Assembly (NCBI GenBank): GCA_003696705.1 | Contig: RFGD01000194.1 | Coordinates: forward strand, 1 to 6,846 | DNA length: 6,846 nt | Origin: Alphaproteobacteria bacterium | Lineage (GTDB): Bacteria; Pseudomonadota; Alphaproteobacteria; Rhodobacterales; Rhodobacteraceae | Direction: 5' to 3' | Shown: in pieces, positions 5,842 through 6,846 of the stretch | How positions within the stretch are numbered: the stretch's first letter is position 1 | Layout: the number at the start of each line of letters is the position of its first letter | The notes under the pieces: generated by a model | The model's database searches: none | Told to the model about the DNA's origin: nothing | The model's input: only the letters and a program-made list of their open reading frames with translations | Program-made: the position numbers and the translations under genes

Positions 5842-6537
5842 ATGCCAATGGGGAAACTTGCCTTTGCCGGGTCGGATCCCGGACTGCCGCCGCCCGCTGT
5901 GCCGACGCTTCTTCTGGTCGAGGACAGCGTCTATGCCGCCGACGCCATTCGTCTTGCGTGCCGCCACGTCGGGCTTCGCCTTCGCCGTGCGGCTTCGCTG
6001 GCCGAGGCGCGCCGGCATCTCGGGCTCTACCGTCCGCATGCGGTCATGATCGACGTCGGCCTTCCCGACGGCTCGGGGGCCGAGCTTGTCGCCGCCCTTG
6101 CCGCGGCCCCGGAACGGCCCCGCCTGGTCATCGCGACAAGTGCCGAAAGCGCGGCGCGCGCCGTCGCCGAAGCGGCGGGGGCGGATCTCTTCCTCGAAAA
6201 GCCGGTCTCGGGAATCCGCCCGTTTCAGCGGATCGCCGAGGCCATCGGCTCGCCCGGCCGCCCCGCGTCCGAAAACGGCTCGGTCACGCCGGACGCCGTC
6301 GCGCTCCATCAGGACCTTGCGCGGCTTGACGTCCTTATCGGGAACGGTCCGGCCTCGGCCGCCTACGCCGCCCAGTTCGCCGAAGCCGTGGCGCGCGCCG
6401 CCCGCGACGGGGCCCTCGCGGCATGCGCCGCGCGTGTCAGGCGCGCCCTTGCCCGCCCCGGTCAGGACATCAGGGCCGAGATGGCGGCCCTGCGCGGCCT
6501 GGTCCGTGCCCGCCTTGCGGCGACGCCCGCCATCTGA
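5842..6537 (+). CDS. Response regulator: receiver domain plus unassigned helical C-terminal domain
   Basis: The 231-residue protein starts with a receiver domain (about 21-135) that has the phosphorylation residues: acidic pair Glu27-Asp28 in LLLVEDS, phospho-acceptor Asp71 in MIDVGLPDGSG, a switch Thr/Ser at 99-100 after strand four, and Lys120-Pro121 in LEKP. After a linker (about 136-148), residues 149-231 are Ala/Arg/Leu-rich and look all-helical, possibly a four-helix bundle. I see no helix-turn-helix, GGDEF, EAL, ATPase or HD-GYP signature. The bundle recalls a histidine phosphotransfer fold, but the HxxKGxx motif is absent; the only nearby histidine is His156. No sensor kinase gene is adjacent, so it is an orphan here. 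It probably works by protein contacts rather than DNA binding. A CtrA-like site just upstream suggests cell-cycle or motility-linked control. Similar regulators occur, from memory, in Rhodobacterales. Confidence 0.85.
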   Translation: MPMGKLAFAGSDPGLPPPAVPTLLLVEDSVYAADAIRLACRHVGLRLRRAASLAEARRHLGLYRPHAVMIDVGLPDGSGAELVAALAAAPERPRLVIATSAESAARAVAEAAGADLFLEKPVSGIRPFQRIAEAIGSPGRPASENGSVTPDAVALHQDLARLDVLIGNGPASAAYAAQFAEAVARAARDGALAACAARVRRALARPGQDIRAEMAALRGLVRARLAATPAI

Positions 6538-6576
6538 CGCGACGGCGCCCGCAGATCGCCAGACGCCTGACGGCGG

Positions 6577-6846
6577 CTAGAGGACGATTCCGGGGTCGCC
6601 GCCCATGTCGAGGCGCGGGAAGATCCGTCCCTCGAGCGTCGCGCGGTCGATGCCGAAAAGGCCGCGCATCGTCCACGCGGCATAGGCCCTGACATCGGCC
6701 GTCGGCAACAGATCGCGCCCCTCGTAAAGCTGGTTGTCGGCAAGCCCCGGCCAGTCGCCATGAACCCGCCCGCCGCGCAGCGCACCCCCGGCCACGACCA
6801 TGGCACCGCCGGTGCCGTGGTCCGTGCCCTTCGTGCCGTTTTCGCG
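6577..6846 (-). CDS. DUF1501 family protein, C-terminal part only
   Basis: This is the last 89 residues of a larger protein that runs off the right edge; full-length members are usually around 400 residues. Reading - strand from the edge gives RENGTKGTDHGTGGAM, containing the GTDHG-type motif typical of DUF1501 proteins (Pfam DUF1501, distant relatives of sulfatase/alkaline phosphatase folds). Then come a glycine-rich stretch (VAGGALRGGRVHGDWPGL), DLLPTADVRAY and a helix that leads to the terminal DPGIVL and a TAG stop. Members are often exported by the Tat system and encoded beside DUF1800 genes; neither the N-terminus nor the neighbour can be seen here. The stop is 39 bases from the convergent response regulator stop, and no clear terminator is seen between them. 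Function is unknown. Confidence 0.85.
   Translation of the reverse strand, partial: RENGTKGTDHGTGGAMVVAGGALRGGRVHGDWPGLADNQLYEGRDLLPTADVRAYAAWTMRGLFGIDRATLEGRIFPRLDMGGDPGIVL

Noticed and set aside
6538..6576. Possible terminator between the convergent response regulator and DUF1501 genes
   Set aside because: Only a four-pair stem (CGCC-TGAC-GGCG) is found, with no T-run on either strand.
1..6846. Search for defence, toxin-antitoxin, phage, transposon or CRISPR elements
   Set aside because: No repeats arrayed at regular spacing, no transposase or integrase motifs, no tRNA-like cloverleaf and no toxin-like small gene pair were seen.

Overview
The window is GC-rich by eye, and its codons almost always end in G or C, apart from a liking for CTT leucine codons. 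Protein content and gene order point to an alphaproteobacterium, most likely a member of the Rhodobacterales. The main pointers are dprA directly before topA, an epimerase and DUF1467 pair, and a response regulator type that I recall from that order. This assignment is inference. No mobile element, CRISPR array, rRNA, tRNA or phage gene is visible.

Layout on the + strand: the window opens inside dprA (DNA-uptake and recombination mediator, start lost at the left edge). A 194-base gap follows, with a GC hairpin and two candidate promoters. Next comes topA (DNA topoisomerase I, complete, one four-cysteine zinc site and three C-terminal repeats). Thirty bases later is a YdjA-type nitroreductase, whose stop overlaps the start of an EI24/CysZ-like membrane protein (ATGA). 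The last three probably form one transcription unit.

On the - strand, methylmalonyl-CoA epimerase (mce) is followed by a small two-helix DUF1467 membrane protein, again joined by ATGA. This pair converges on the EI24 gene, and the two coding ends overlap by 19 bases. A 120-base divergent gap separates mce from a + strand response regulator. Next to the regulator start, the gap carries a near-consensus CtrA-type site (TTAG-N7-TTAAC). The regulator has an intact receiver domain and a C-terminal helical region I cannot assign. The window ends in the C-terminal part of a DUF1501 family protein on the - strand, cut by the right edge.

The window is mostly ordinary chromosomal housekeeping: DNA processing, supercoil relaxation, redox, propionate or ethylmalonyl-CoA carbon flow and signalling. 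I see no convincing new multi-gene system. The items most worth a second look are the possible CtrA control of the orphan response regulator, its unassigned C-terminal domain, and the mce-DUF1467 coupling.
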